Shown here in pieces: positions 53,695 to 62,360 of a stretch of DNA of 64,000 nt (position 1 is the first letter of the stretch; each line of letters opens with the position of its first letter). The notes under the pieces are model-generated. The model saw only the letters and a program-made list of their open reading frames with translations, did not search any database and was not told the origin of the DNA. Source of the DNA: Choristoneura fumiferana (Eukaryota; Arthropoda; Insecta; Lepidoptera; Tortricidae); the NCBI RefSeq assembly GCF_025370935.1, contig NC_133473.1:16190773-16254772 (forward strand). Direction: 5' to 3'. Made by a program: the position numbers and the translations under genes.

Positions 53695-54313
53695 TAGTCG
53701 GAGACTGCGCTCGAAGTTAATGACGACTATGTATACCTGGGACAAACGGTCCAGTTAGGTAGGTCCAACTTTGAGAAAGAGATCACTCGTCGAATCCGAC
53801 TCGGGTGGGCAGCGTTCGGGAAGCTTCGCAGTGTCTTTTCGTCCAAATTACCGCAGTGTTTGAAGTCAACAGTCTTTGACCAGTGTGTGTTGCCAGTGAT
53901 GACATACGGATCTGAGACGTGGGCGCTAACGATAGGCCTCATGAGAAAACTCAAAGTCACTCAGAGGGCTATGGAGAGGGCTATGCTCGGGGTTTCTCTG
54001 CGGGATAGAATTAGAAATGATGATATCCGCAGTAGAACTAAGGTTACCGACATAGCCCGAAGAATTGCGAAACTAAAGTGGCAGTGGGCGGGGCACATTG
54101 CTCGCAGGACTGATGGCCGATGAGGCCAGAAGGTTCTCGATTGGCGTCCGCGGACCGGGAGACGAGCTGTCGGTAGGCCTCCAACAAGATGGAGCGACGA
54201 CTTGGTTAAGATCGCGGGATCGCGGTGGATGCGGAAAGCACGAGACCGGTCTGAGTGGAGAGCCTTGGGGGAGGCCTATGTCCAGCAGTGGAGTCTTTCG
54301 GCTGACATGATGA
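53695..54313 (+). pseudogene. RTE-clade LINE, C-terminal fragment (copy 2)
   Basis: Plus-strand translation runs DDYVYLGQTVQLGRSNFEKE, RRIRLGWAAFGKLRSVFSSK, QCVLPVMTYGSETWALTIGL, RAMERAMLGVSLRDRIRNDD, AKLKWQWAGHIARRTDGR, then a TGA where a Trp codon is expected, and continues in the same frame with GRPPTRWSDDLVKIAGSRWM and ALGEAYVQQWS. It is better preserved than copy 1; only that nonsense codon is obvious. The end is CGGCTGACATGATGA with a very short tail. RT motifs lie outside the truncated copy. Confidence 0.9.
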
Positions 54314-54381
54314 AGCAAGTGTAAAAAACAATCCATGTAAAAAAATTGTGCGTGAGACGGAAGATGCTTGCAGGGTAGATT

Positions 54382-54500
54382 TACTTCATCATCCCAGCCT
54401 ATATACGTCCCACTGCTGGGCACAGGCCTCCTCTCAGAACAAGAGGGCTTGGGCCATAGTTCCCACGCGGGCCCAGTGCGGATTGGGAACTTCAAAGAGG
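54382..54500 (-). mobile_element. SINE 3' half (minus), tail to tail with RTE copy 2
   Basis: ATCATCCCAGCCTATATACG, TCCCACTGCTGGGCACAGGC, CTCCTCTCAGAACAAGAGGG and GGCCCAGTGCGGATTGGGAA are the complement of the SINE tail at 42780-42900. Its 3' end faces the 3' end of the RTE fragment 70 bases away. Confidence 0.8.
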
Positions 54501-54624
54501 GAAGAGGGAAGATTTACTTACCTAGTCTTATTTCCGTCATTAGTAAGCCCGTGCGGAACCGGCGTTAGTATGTGTAATAAAAATCTGATTAATTTTATCG
54601 TTATAGTGATGGATCGCATACATC

Positions 54625-54828
54625 TCCATTGATATTTTAAATGCGAAAGTGTGTGTTTGTATGTTTGTCTGTCTTTCACGTCGAAACGGAGCGACGTATC
54701 GACGTGATTTTTGGCATAGAGATAGTTTATGGGCGAGAGAGTAACGTAAGCCGGAAAAATGCACTGTCCCAAGGGAACAACGCGCGATAACCAAATTCCA
54801 CGCGGGCGAAGCCGCGGGCAAAAGCTAG
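54625..54828 (+). mobile_element. Short non-autonomous Helitron
   Basis: It starts TCCATTGATATTTTAAATGC, has CTTTCACGTCGAAACGGAGC and GACGTGATTTTTGGCATAG, and ends with the hairpin CGCGGGCGAAGCCGCG then GGCAAAAGCTAG, before T (54829). It is a close match to 11233-11442 through its whole length. Confidence 0.85.
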
Positions 54829-55579
54829 TACTATAATAAACTTTCTTACAGTAGGTACAAGTAAATGAATCTATTTTTTTTAATGAACTTTGGCTTTGAC
54901 TGGGCTAACTTTAAGCCAACAGAGGCTGAAACGAAACAAACTTTTTGAGTTATCTCGCTCTCGTTTCTATGATACCCTTTAAGAAGACAATGTTAATGGT
55001 TATTTAAGTCAGGATCAGCTAAAATTTCAATAAATCGATGTCTGCTTTAATCAACCGTCTCGATCGATGAATAGATCAATTTCAATAAGTTTTATATAAA
55101 TTGTGTCCATTTATTAATAACAAGTTCGTGAGAACAAGAAACGATGACCCAGCTCTAGGATTCTTAAGAATGTGGTGCATAGAATTGACACTCCTTAGCC
55201 TTCTGGGATGTAAAAGGGATAAAACGGCACATTCAATGCGTGGATATTAATGTGGACATGACTTTTAAGTAATAATAATAAGTACATGTAATAATAGAAA
55301 ATGTATTATTCTTTAGGTATAATCACCAAAATCATAAATTTATTATTTAAATAAGTCACAAGAAGCTCTTTTACTTTTTTTAGCTTGCCAACACTTGGAA
55401 GATCATCATTGCCTCTGGGCTATAAAAAAGTATATTTTGTAAAAAAAAAACAATAGCATCTGAACCACAAATTGAACTTAAAATAAATCAGTTAAATAGT
55501 ATTTAGGCACGATAGTGGCACACGCAAAAGTGAATAAAATTAAAATTGATACACAACAAAAAAAAAACACGCTAACTGG
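54829..55579. other. Gene-free stretch
   Basis: Nothing recognised. Confidence 0.35.
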
Positions 55580-55715
55580 TACAGTCACCAGCACCAATAT
55601 TTGATACAACAAAGCGTGCATAAATGTCGGGTACAACTCTATTTCTAAGGCCAGTAGGGTGTATCAGATATTTTTGCACGCTCCGCTGTGACGGATATTA
55701 ATACAGGTGCCTGTA
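55580..55715. mobile_element. TACAGTC MITE (136 bp)
   Basis: TACAGTCACCAGCACCAATA, then AACAAAGCGTGCATAAATGT on the left; TTTTTGCACGCTCCGCTGTG and AATACAGGTGCCTGTA on the right. The arms are inverted repeats of about 45 bases with differences. Terminal TA. A MITE type I recognise as frequent in moths. Confidence 0.8.
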
Positions 55716-55986
55716 CGACTGAATTTACTTGGGGATACCGTACAGGTATCTTAACAAAAAAACCTATATAATATACTTTTACAGTTATATTTAGGACCTT
55801 AACTTATAGCCTTCACTTTTGGCATGAAAGAAAGAAAAGAAAGCAAAAAAAGTACATTTACTCACAACAACACAAGAAACAATTATTATTAAGTACCTAC
55901 ATATAGACAACCAACACGAAGAATAGAAGGTCTCATTGTGGTTGCGAATCGAACACTGGCTCAGCATAATGCTGATGCATTAAAAC
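55716..55986. other. Spacer
   Basis: AT-rich, nothing recognised. Confidence 0.3.
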
Positions 55987-56143
55987 ACCCTTGCACTGAT
56001 TTTAATCCAGCGCCATCGGTGACGAGGTTATGAACTGCATTGATCATTGTAGTCAAATAGTTAATAGTGTGTGTAAAGTGTGTTATATCTTTATAGCGGT
56101 CCGAGGGTCACCGATGGTGCTTGATTAAAATCAGTGCAAGGGT
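55987..56143. repeat. Foldback element (157 bp)
   Basis: ACCCTTGCACTGATTTTAAT then CCAGCGCCATCGGTGAC at the left is answered by GTCACCGATGGTGCTTGATT and AAAATCAGTGCAAGGGT at the right. Arms are about 37 bases, near-perfect. The 80-base loop is AT-rich. No target duplication identified. Confidence 0.8.
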
Positions 56144-56505
56144 ATCTAGGTCAGTGTACCTAGTCACATCCTTAGGGATGTCTGTTCCACAGTACCAAAT
56201 AAAAACCAAACTTGGTCTTAAAACATTGCATTCAAACCAGAGATAAGTCTTGACACTTAACCCCAGCAGGGTACTGAAGCAGTAAACTCAGTTTAGAACA
56301 TCTGCGTGTAGTCATAAATCCACATCGTCACTAGTTCCAGCGCTAATCACTTAACAGAAGGTGGCAATGTCTTTGGCGCTAAATTATCACGTAGTCATGC
56401 GTCGAAACATCGGTACACGGTGACGAAGAGAGCGGAAACAAAATACTGAACGTTACTATGAAGCGGAAAATAACTCCAAACTAAACTGGACACATTAAAT
56501 AATTG
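56144..56505. other. Gene-free spacer
   Basis: Nothing recognised. Confidence 0.3.
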
Positions 56506-56850
56506 ATTGAATCATGCGTTTTTTGCGGAGGTCCATACCAATTATATAACAATTACTTTGCTCACCCACGTTTATGCAAGATATGCGTGTTCATGCAGTT
56601 CCTGATGTTAGAGATGTTAGATCTACTAGCATGGTGTATGGTTGTGTTGCTCTGATGATGAGCTCCGGTTGAGTTCGAAAGGCGTCAGTATAGTGTGGTG
56701 GTGGTGATAGATGGTTTTGTGTGATTTGTGTGCGTTCTTACAGTGTGGAGGCGGAGGAACTGCATGAACACGCATAATTGCATAAACGTAGCTATTCTAA
56801 GGTCACCGGTCAGCAAAGTAATTGTTTTAGTTCATTAGTATTTTTTTTAA
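56506..56850. mobile_element. Long-TIR foldback element, most complete copy
   Basis: The left arm (56508-56612) runs TTGATTGAATCATGCG, TTTGCGGAGGTCCATACCAA, TTTGCTCACCCACGTTTATG, CAAGATATGCGTGTTCATGC, AGTTCC. The right arm (56757-56845) is the inverse from GGAACTGCATGAACACGCAT to TTTTAGTTCATTAG. The outermost right part (TGATATGGACCTCCGC...) is missing. The 140-base centre is GT-rich. Relatives are at 9716 and 45605. Confidence 0.75.
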
Positions 56851-57317
56851 GTTTAGCGATTTCCACTCATGCAACACAATAAAATGCAATGGTTCTTTAT
56901 TGAACACCACAAGTTATTAGATTATAAAAAAAAAATATAAAAAAATACGATTTAAAACCGAAAACCATAGCGTATATTTCTCATATCAGAAATTTGCTAG
57001 TAGGTACAAACAATGTCGCTGATCACACATATATGGTAAGTAAGTGAGCAAGAAAGTCGCTTCCGCTACCTCTTTTCAAATCCTACAGTCCTTTGGTGGT
57101 GAGTGGACCAATATAATCGTAACTCAGCCTCTCCACGTCTCATGCACTTCGAACAAACAATTCATGGATACATCTCTGCGACGAGAGTGGATTCCGGCCT
57201 TAAGCTGAATAGCAGCTCAGTAATGTAGATTAAATTTTGCTATGGCAATAAAGGCACCAATATAAACCATTAAGTTTTAATACGCAGACTTATTACAGCT
57301 ATCAGAAAATGTGTATG
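56851..57317. other. Gene-free spacer with LINE-tail trace
   Basis: At 56878-56910 CAATAAAATGCAATGGTTCT then TTATTGAACACCAC resembles the minus-strand LINE tails at 20365 and 34978. Otherwise unrecognised. Confidence 0.35.
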
Positions 57318-57671
57318 TACAGTCAGCGAATCACTTTTTTACTCTGTCGTTTTAACACATTTGTCAAATTTGTATGGTGTTAAGTACGTAGCTGTAAAAG
57401 AACAAAGTACAAAAGTATGCAGCTACTTGTGATGCTGACCGTACAGTCAAGGAAACAGAACCGTGCGTGAGGCCTTTTCATAATCAATTTCGCTATAATT
57501 TCTTTGTCAAATGTATGTAATGTCAATAAGATATCAGTGGCACAAAAGTTTTATCCTGGTACACGTTTCAGTTTCTTTGAGTATACGGTCGGTTCCCTGA
57601 CTTAATGTATATCCACTTTTTCATACTAATTGCTAAGAAATGTGGATACTTATGTTAGGGCACCGACTGTA
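57318..57671. mobile_element. Chain of three MITEs sharing TA dinucleotides
   Basis: M1, 57318-57443: TACAGTCAGCGAATCAC ... GTGATGCTGACCGTA. M2, 57442-57585: TACAGTCAAGGAAACAGAAC ... CAGTTTCTTTGAGTATA. M3, 57584-57671: TACGGTCGGTTCCCTGACTT and GTGGATACTTATGTTAGGGC ... CGACTGTA. Each has its own inverted ends, and the TA at 57442-57443 and 57584-57585 belongs to both neighbours. M1 has a possible inner stem TTTGTC/ATTTG but the three interiors differ. All are non-coding. Confidence 0.75.
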
Positions 57672-57850
57672 CCAACCTACTTATACAGTCATACATATTT
57701 TTGAAACTTCGAGTGGAATCGGATGGCGTGCCCTTCATTGCACAGATCACACGTACCTATCAAGTATCAGGTACGTTTATTATTATGAAACGGAGTAGCA
57801 GCAGGATTATATTTGTAGAATGTATAAGTTATTAAAATGCTCAATTTTTA

Positions 57851-58028
57851 GTCATCATCATCATATCCATTGAATTGCTTCGCAGGTTATACAGGTTTCC
57901 TCACGATGTTTTCCTTCACCGTAAAGCTTGTGGTAAATTTCAAATGTAATTTCACACACGAATTCCGAAAAACACAGAGGTGCGAGCCGGGGTTTGAGCC
58001 CACGATCCTCTGCTTGAGAGGCTATAGG
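57851..58028 (-). mobile_element. SINE with tRNA-like head (minus)
   Basis: Complemented, from 58028: GCCTCTCAAGCAGAGGATCG, TGGGCTCAAACCCCGGCTCG (B-box-like GGGCTCAAACCCC), CACCTCTGTGTTTTTCGGAA, TTTACGGTGAAGGAAAACAT, CGTGAGGAAACCTGTATAAC. The A box part lies at the very end and is not clear. The body and tail are missing at this site and (TCA)n at 57852 marks the end. Together with 42721 this defines the whole family. Confidence 0.75.
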
Positions 58029-58084
58029 TCTGGTTGCACAAAAAAGAGCGATACGATCCCTTTTGCATCTTCCTCCGTGGATTT

Positions 58085-58470
58085 CCTGTAGAGAACACTT
58101 TAAAAACTTGAATATTCTGACAGTTCCTAGTCTATATGTACTTGTCTTACTCACTGCTTTCGTGAAAAAAATATCAAAATATGAGACTAGTGAGGAACAA
58201 AAGTTGCGTTTACTTTCGCGCACGAAAAATTTAAAACTTGGTTTCTGTCCTAAGCGCAATATAGAGAAGCATTGTAGGTACTAGAAACCAAGCAGTAAAA
58301 ATGTTTAATAAGCTTCCCACTAACTTAAAAATGATTACAAGCTGTGTCACGTTCAGTAAAGAATTGAAAACATATTTGTTAAGAGGGTGCTTCTATAGCA
58401 TTGAAGAAATATTTGCACAAGATTAAAAAACTAGTTTTTATTAATTGTAATTTGTAAACCAAAGTTATGT
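58085..58470 (+). pseudogene. LINE reverse transcriptase C-terminus (Jockey/CR1-like)
   Basis: Plus-strand translation reads CREHFKNLNILTVPSLYVLV then a second frame VKMFNKLPTNLKMITSCVTF and SKELKTYLLRGCFYSIEEIF followed by a stop. CR.LFK.L.ILTLPSLYI and V..YN.LP..IK.....FK..LK..L..... are the C-terminal consensus of Jockey/CR1-type LINE proteins. A 3' UTR-like stretch follows and ends in (AAAT)n at 58551-58572. The element is 5'-truncated by the SINE at 57851-58028. Confidence 0.75.
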
Positions 58471-58550
58471 ACATCATCCTAGTCATATACTTCTATTATT
58501 AAGTGCATGTACTATGTAAGTTCAAACACAATCACTGTATTGTTCATGAA

Positions 58551-58572
58551 TAAATAAATAAATAAATAAAAA
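58551..58572 (+). repeat. (AAAT)n tail
   Basis: A run of TAAATAAATAAATAAATAAA terminates the LINE fragment at 58085-58550. It is the likely 3' tail of that insertion. Confidence 0.7.
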
Positions 58573-58597
58573 TAAACACTCGGCCACCACCGCTACA

Positions 58598-58720
58598 TGG
58601 TGAGTGTGAAGTTCCCAATCCGCACTGGGCCCGCGTGGGAATTACGGCCCAAGCCCTCTCATTCCGAGAGGAGGCCTGTGCCCAGCACTGAGACGTATAT
58701 AGGCTGGGATGATAATGATG
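58598..58720 (+). mobile_element. SINE 3' half (plus)
   Basis: GTGTGAAGTTCCCAATCCGC, ACTGGGCCCGCGTGGGAATT, GAGAGGAGGCCTGTGCCCAG, CACTGAGACGTATATAGGCT, GGGATGATAATGATGAT. It matches 42780-42905. Confidence 0.8.
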
Positions 58721-58885
58721 ATCATCATCATATTATCATCCGTAGGACATCGTTGGATATAGGCCTCCCCATAGACCTCAAGTTGCTTCGGTTAGAAGCG
58801 ACCAGCATCCACCGTGAACCGCTTTTCTACCCCAACGTCCATGTGTTCTTCGTGCTACGAGTATATGGCCTACCCATTGCCACTT
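58721..58885 (-). mobile_element. RTE-like LINE 3' end (minus)
   Basis: (ATCATC)n then GTAGGACATCGTTGGATATA, GGCCTCCCCATAGACCTCAA, GTTGCTTCGGTTAGAAGCGA and CATCCACCGTGAACCG is the complement of the tail at 11955-12060. It faces the SINE at 58598 tail to tail, like 54313/54382. Confidence 0.65.
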
Positions 58886-59680
58886 CAATTAGCTAATTCA
58901 CTTGGCTACATTGGCAACCCTCGTTCTTCTACGCATCTCTTAATTTTTTAATATTACTCTTATATTTTGATAAAGCTTATCTTAAAGCGATCGCTTTCGT
59001 AAATTAATTACCAAAATATATTGTCGTATCTTGGAGTCTTGATCATACCCTTGTACGTAATACGCCGTGACTTCTATTCAGGCAAGCATTCTAAGCAGAC
59101 AAAGCGTCCATACAGACAATAACTTGATTGATGTGCATTGTAATGGACTGTCCAGCATCAGACAAAGCACCAAAATATTTATTACCTCGGCGCTGAACAC
59201 TGTAATTAACTAAAACTTACTACAAATTTAAATATCCAGCATGATAAATGGTTTGGTTGGTAATTATCTGCAAATTTGGCGTACTGGATGGGCTTTGCGG
59301 TTTGCCATAGGCGTACTACTCGTTACAGCTTTTGTTAAGTCCTTTCTTGATTGGATTAAGAGCTACTTTGGAATAGATAACCTCACAACTACGTGACTTG
59401 TTCAAAGGAGAGTCAAGGAGAGCAGTTATTTATGTGATTGCACTAAATAAATAACTCATATTTCATTGCAAATAAAATAATTAACAGAATAGTAATGCCA
59501 GTAGGTACCTAAGTTACGCTGTTTCGTTCATTTTAATATGCTGTAAATATTGGCACAAATATTGGGTACTTTTCAATTATTTTAGTTATAAAACTGACAA
59601 GTAATATGACCTACCTTTTGAACTGTTTGACATTGCGGTTTCACAGTCCATAGACCCAATAGAATGTACCTACTTGACGT
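58886..59680. other. Gene-free stretch
   Basis: Nothing recognised. Confidence 0.35.
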
Positions 59681-60391
59681 GCTCAGTTAGGTTACATATT
59701 TGAATATCGAAAGTTAAAATACCAACGGGTAAAATGTCGATGTCCAAAATATCGAAAATTAAGATATCGACTGTATCAAAATATCGAAAATTAAAATAAC
59801 GAAAGTTTATATTGTCGAATGGTTAGATAACCTACGTTCAATATATCGAAAACATATTTATCTACAAAAGTGATATCGAAAGATATAAATATCGAAATCC
59901 AAAATATTCAAGTACAGAGTATCGAATATCCTATGTATGAACTATCACGTGACAGGGTCGGCGGAGCTCCTATTCCGCTCAGTTGACCTTGTCGCAATAC
60001 TAACCTAACCTAACCTATTAAACATGAATTACCAGAAATATTTGGTTCGGTTAGGTTAGAACTGTGACCACAAAAACTAAAAATGACTAGATTATAATGT
60101 AAAATAAATGCTTTTAAGAGAAAGGAGAAATAAATAAAGCAGATTTGTATGAACGATATTTTAAGTTTCGACATTCAAATATGTTGACATTTACAACTTA
60201 GATATCGATATTTTTACTCATTCGATATTTTAATCAATCGACATTTAAATCTTAGACATTTTGACCATAGGTATAACAATAACTTTCGATATTGTGATAC
60301 AATCGATAATTTAAATTTCGATATTTTGAACATTGACATTTTAACCGTAGGTATTTTAATTTTCGATGTTCAAATATGTAACCGCTCAGTT
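59681..60391. mobile_element. Mutator-like (MULE) non-autonomous element with 9-bp target duplication
   Basis: The element spans 59690-60382 (693 bp). Perfect 9-bp direct repeats GCTCAGTTA flank it (59681-59689, 60383-60391). The inverted arms are well over 100 bases: GGTTACATATTTGAATATCG at left, and complemented right GGTTACATATTTGAACATCG. Arms consist of iterated AAAATATCGAAA-type words. Long TIRs plus a 9-bp duplication are the Mutator superfamily signature. The core has TAACCTAACCTAACCTA and, inverted, GGTTAGGTTAG. No transposase frame. Confidence 0.85.
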
Positions 60392-60778
60392 AACACTGTT
60401 CACGATAGTTTTCCGAAACAAATAGGATGCAAAAGTTAGCTTAAAACCAGTTCAAGTTTTTCTTTTCTGTTCCACCAAAGAAGGCATGAAAGAGAATTAT
60501 TCAACACAAGGCAGTGTTCGAAATTAATATAGTACCCGAATGTTTAAGTATTCCTAGATCGTAAACGATAATGTTGAACTAAGCCTTGGCTCCTTAAGTC
60601 TAACTACTCGTAAGTAAATTTATTTAAGTATATTTTATAATGTTATCTTATGTCAATTGGTGTCAAGTGTCCCATGATATTTATTTATTTTATTTATAAC
60701 CTTAATAATAATTATAATTAAATTTTGTGATGTATGAAATGTTTGGTGTTTGTCTACTCGTAACCACGGTCGTAATGG
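60392..60778. other. Gene-free spacer with (ATTTATTT) repeat
   Basis: 60650-60705: TGTCAATTGGTGTCAAGTGT, CCCATGATATTTATTTATTT is the inverse of 22940-22985, a repeated LINE-tail-like block. Otherwise unrecognised. Confidence 0.45.
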
Positions 60779-60907
60779 AAGGTAAACGTGAGTGTTCGTC
60801 GCTGTCTCAATAGTTGGCATCTTTAATCTTATGTCATTAGCAATAGAGATGACAGCAGGGTGTCATCTATTGGACATTAGCGTGTCGAGCACTCGGACGT
60901 TTACCTT
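60779..60907. mobile_element. Short MITE (GTAAACGT family), copy 3
   Basis: AAGGTAAACGTGAGTGTTCG at the left and CGAGCACTCGGACGTTTACC at the right, ending TT, are inverted repeats. Interior ATGTCATTAGCAATAGAGAT is the complement of copies 1 and 2, so it is inserted in the opposite orientation. 129 bp. Confidence 0.85.
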
Positions 60908-60996
60908 CGTCGAAACGTCAAGGTAATTTTAGCAACAAATTGTCCCGAATTTAATAATAAAGATAAGTGAAAAAAAATTAAGTTTAAAATAATATT

Positions 60997-61236
60997 GTGG
61001 ATAAAATGGTAGGTGGTGCTTTTTGGTCTCAAAGTGAGTTTATCAAGTTATTTGAAACATTTAAACCGTACTCCAATATGACTTCACTCACACATATAGG
61101 AAGTACATCAATGAATCATCATGAATTTACCGGCACTTATAACGTTTTGGGTGCGGGTAAACTACACTCGCCTTGCGGTCCAGTAGGTGTTGGAACATAC
61201 ATATTTTTACATGAACGATCTCGTCTATCAGTATAA
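60997..61236 (+). CDS. Unrecognised small open frame, possibly a gene fragment
   Basis: The frame codes for 79 residues, starts MDKMVGGAFWSQSEFIKLFE, and ends GVGTYIFLHERSRLSV. CAATAAAAG, a poly(A)-signal-like word, follows 10 bases after the stop. The composition looks more protein-like than most frames here (Gly, Phe, Thr, Ser, few Lys/Ile runs). I recognise no domain, signal peptide or membrane segment, and no intron signal was confirmed. It could be a retrocopy piece, a terminal exon fragment or chance. Confidence 0.15.
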   Translation: MDKMVGGAFWSQSEFIKLFETFKPYSNMTSLTHIGSTSMNHHEFTGTYNVLGAGKLHSPCGPVGVGTYIFLHERSRLSV

Positions 61237-61264
61237 TAATATATCAATAAAAGTATTCTCCCGT

Positions 61265-61375
61265 GAACACGCGGCTTTAACCAGGTCATCCGTCCATCTT
61301 GTTGCTCCTGGATCGATATGTTAGTGCGGTAGGCTGTCCATGGAATCCTTAACAGGCGGCGCCAGCACCACATTT
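61265..61375 (-). mobile_element. RTE-like LINE fragment (minus)
   Basis: CGGCTTTAACCAGGTCATCC then GTCCATCTTGTTG is the complement of 'RPPTRW.DDLVK' (compare 3150-3196). The rest up to 61375 is less clear. Confidence 0.5.
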
Positions 61376-61677
61376 CTAAAGCATCTATTATTCTAGTCTA
61401 TATATCTATCAATGTTATAAAAAAAAAAATCTCACACTGCGTACATTTTGTTTAGGAGCCGAGCCCTTATTGTCAAACACTCTTGGAATCACAATTGTTT
61501 TCACCACTTCTTTCTATCACACGGTATAACATGAGGGTAAAAAAGAGAAAGTGAATGCAATCGCAAACGTCAGCGTGTTAGCAATACGGCCACACAGGTA
61601 CGGGTAACACTAGATATTCATAGATATTTACAAATTTGTACGGTATCCTGCCAAGCCTTACCTGCATTTGACAGTTT
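61376..61677. other. Gene-free spacer
   Basis: Nothing recognised. Confidence 0.3.
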
Positions 61678-61955
61678 TTAGGGTTCCGTACCCAAAGGGT
61701 AAAAACGGGACTCTATTACTAAGACTTCGCTGTCCGTCCGTCCGTTCATCTGTCACCAGTTGACAGTTGCAATTTTCACAGATTATGTATTTCTGTTGCC
61801 GCTATAATAACAAATACTAAATGTTTAAGGGGGGCTCCCATACAACAAACGTGTTTTTTTGCCGATTTTTGCTGTATAATGTCTAATGAATGTTGATGGT
61901 ACGGAACCCTGCGTGCGCCAGTCCGGCTTGCACTTGGCTGTTTTTTTTTTTTTTT
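61678..61955 (+). repeat. GGTTCCGTACC repeat of Lepidoptera
   Basis: AGGGTTCCGTACCCAAAGGG, CTAAGACTTCGCTGTCCGTC, TGTATTTCTGTTGCCGCTAT, GGGGGCTCCCATACAACAAA, then GGTACGGAACCCTGCGTGCG, CCGGCTTGCACTTGGCTG and a T run. GGGTTCCGTACC and GGTACGGAACCC are inverse words 200 bases apart. I recognise it as a very common moth repeat; a decayed relative may be at 13662. Confidence 0.65.
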
Positions 61956-62360
61956 ACTTTTTAAGTCGGGCATTATATTATTACGGGCAAACAGAGCAGT
62001 AACATTTGTCACGACCACACATTATATTTTGTAGCAATATACCTTTGCCTCCATCTCATTTACTGGTAAACATACAAGGCAAAGTATGCCTAATTATGTC
62101 AGATATTCAGGTAAATCACATAAGCATCCTCACAATCACTCAAATGGGCATGATTGATATAACAAGTTAATCAAGTAAGACTAGTCTCGAGGGAATCGGA
62201 CTGAGGCTTGTATGACAGATGTTCGACATACGAATGCTCGGAAAGCGAGAGCTAGTGAACAATTACTTTAATTTATCATATGTTGTGGTCATTTTATGTT
62301 AAGTATTTGAGTTAGGTATATTAGATACAGTGAATATAGTAGATTTTATAGCAAGAGCAT
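61956..62360. other. Gene-free spacer
   Basis: Nothing recognised. Confidence 0.3.
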
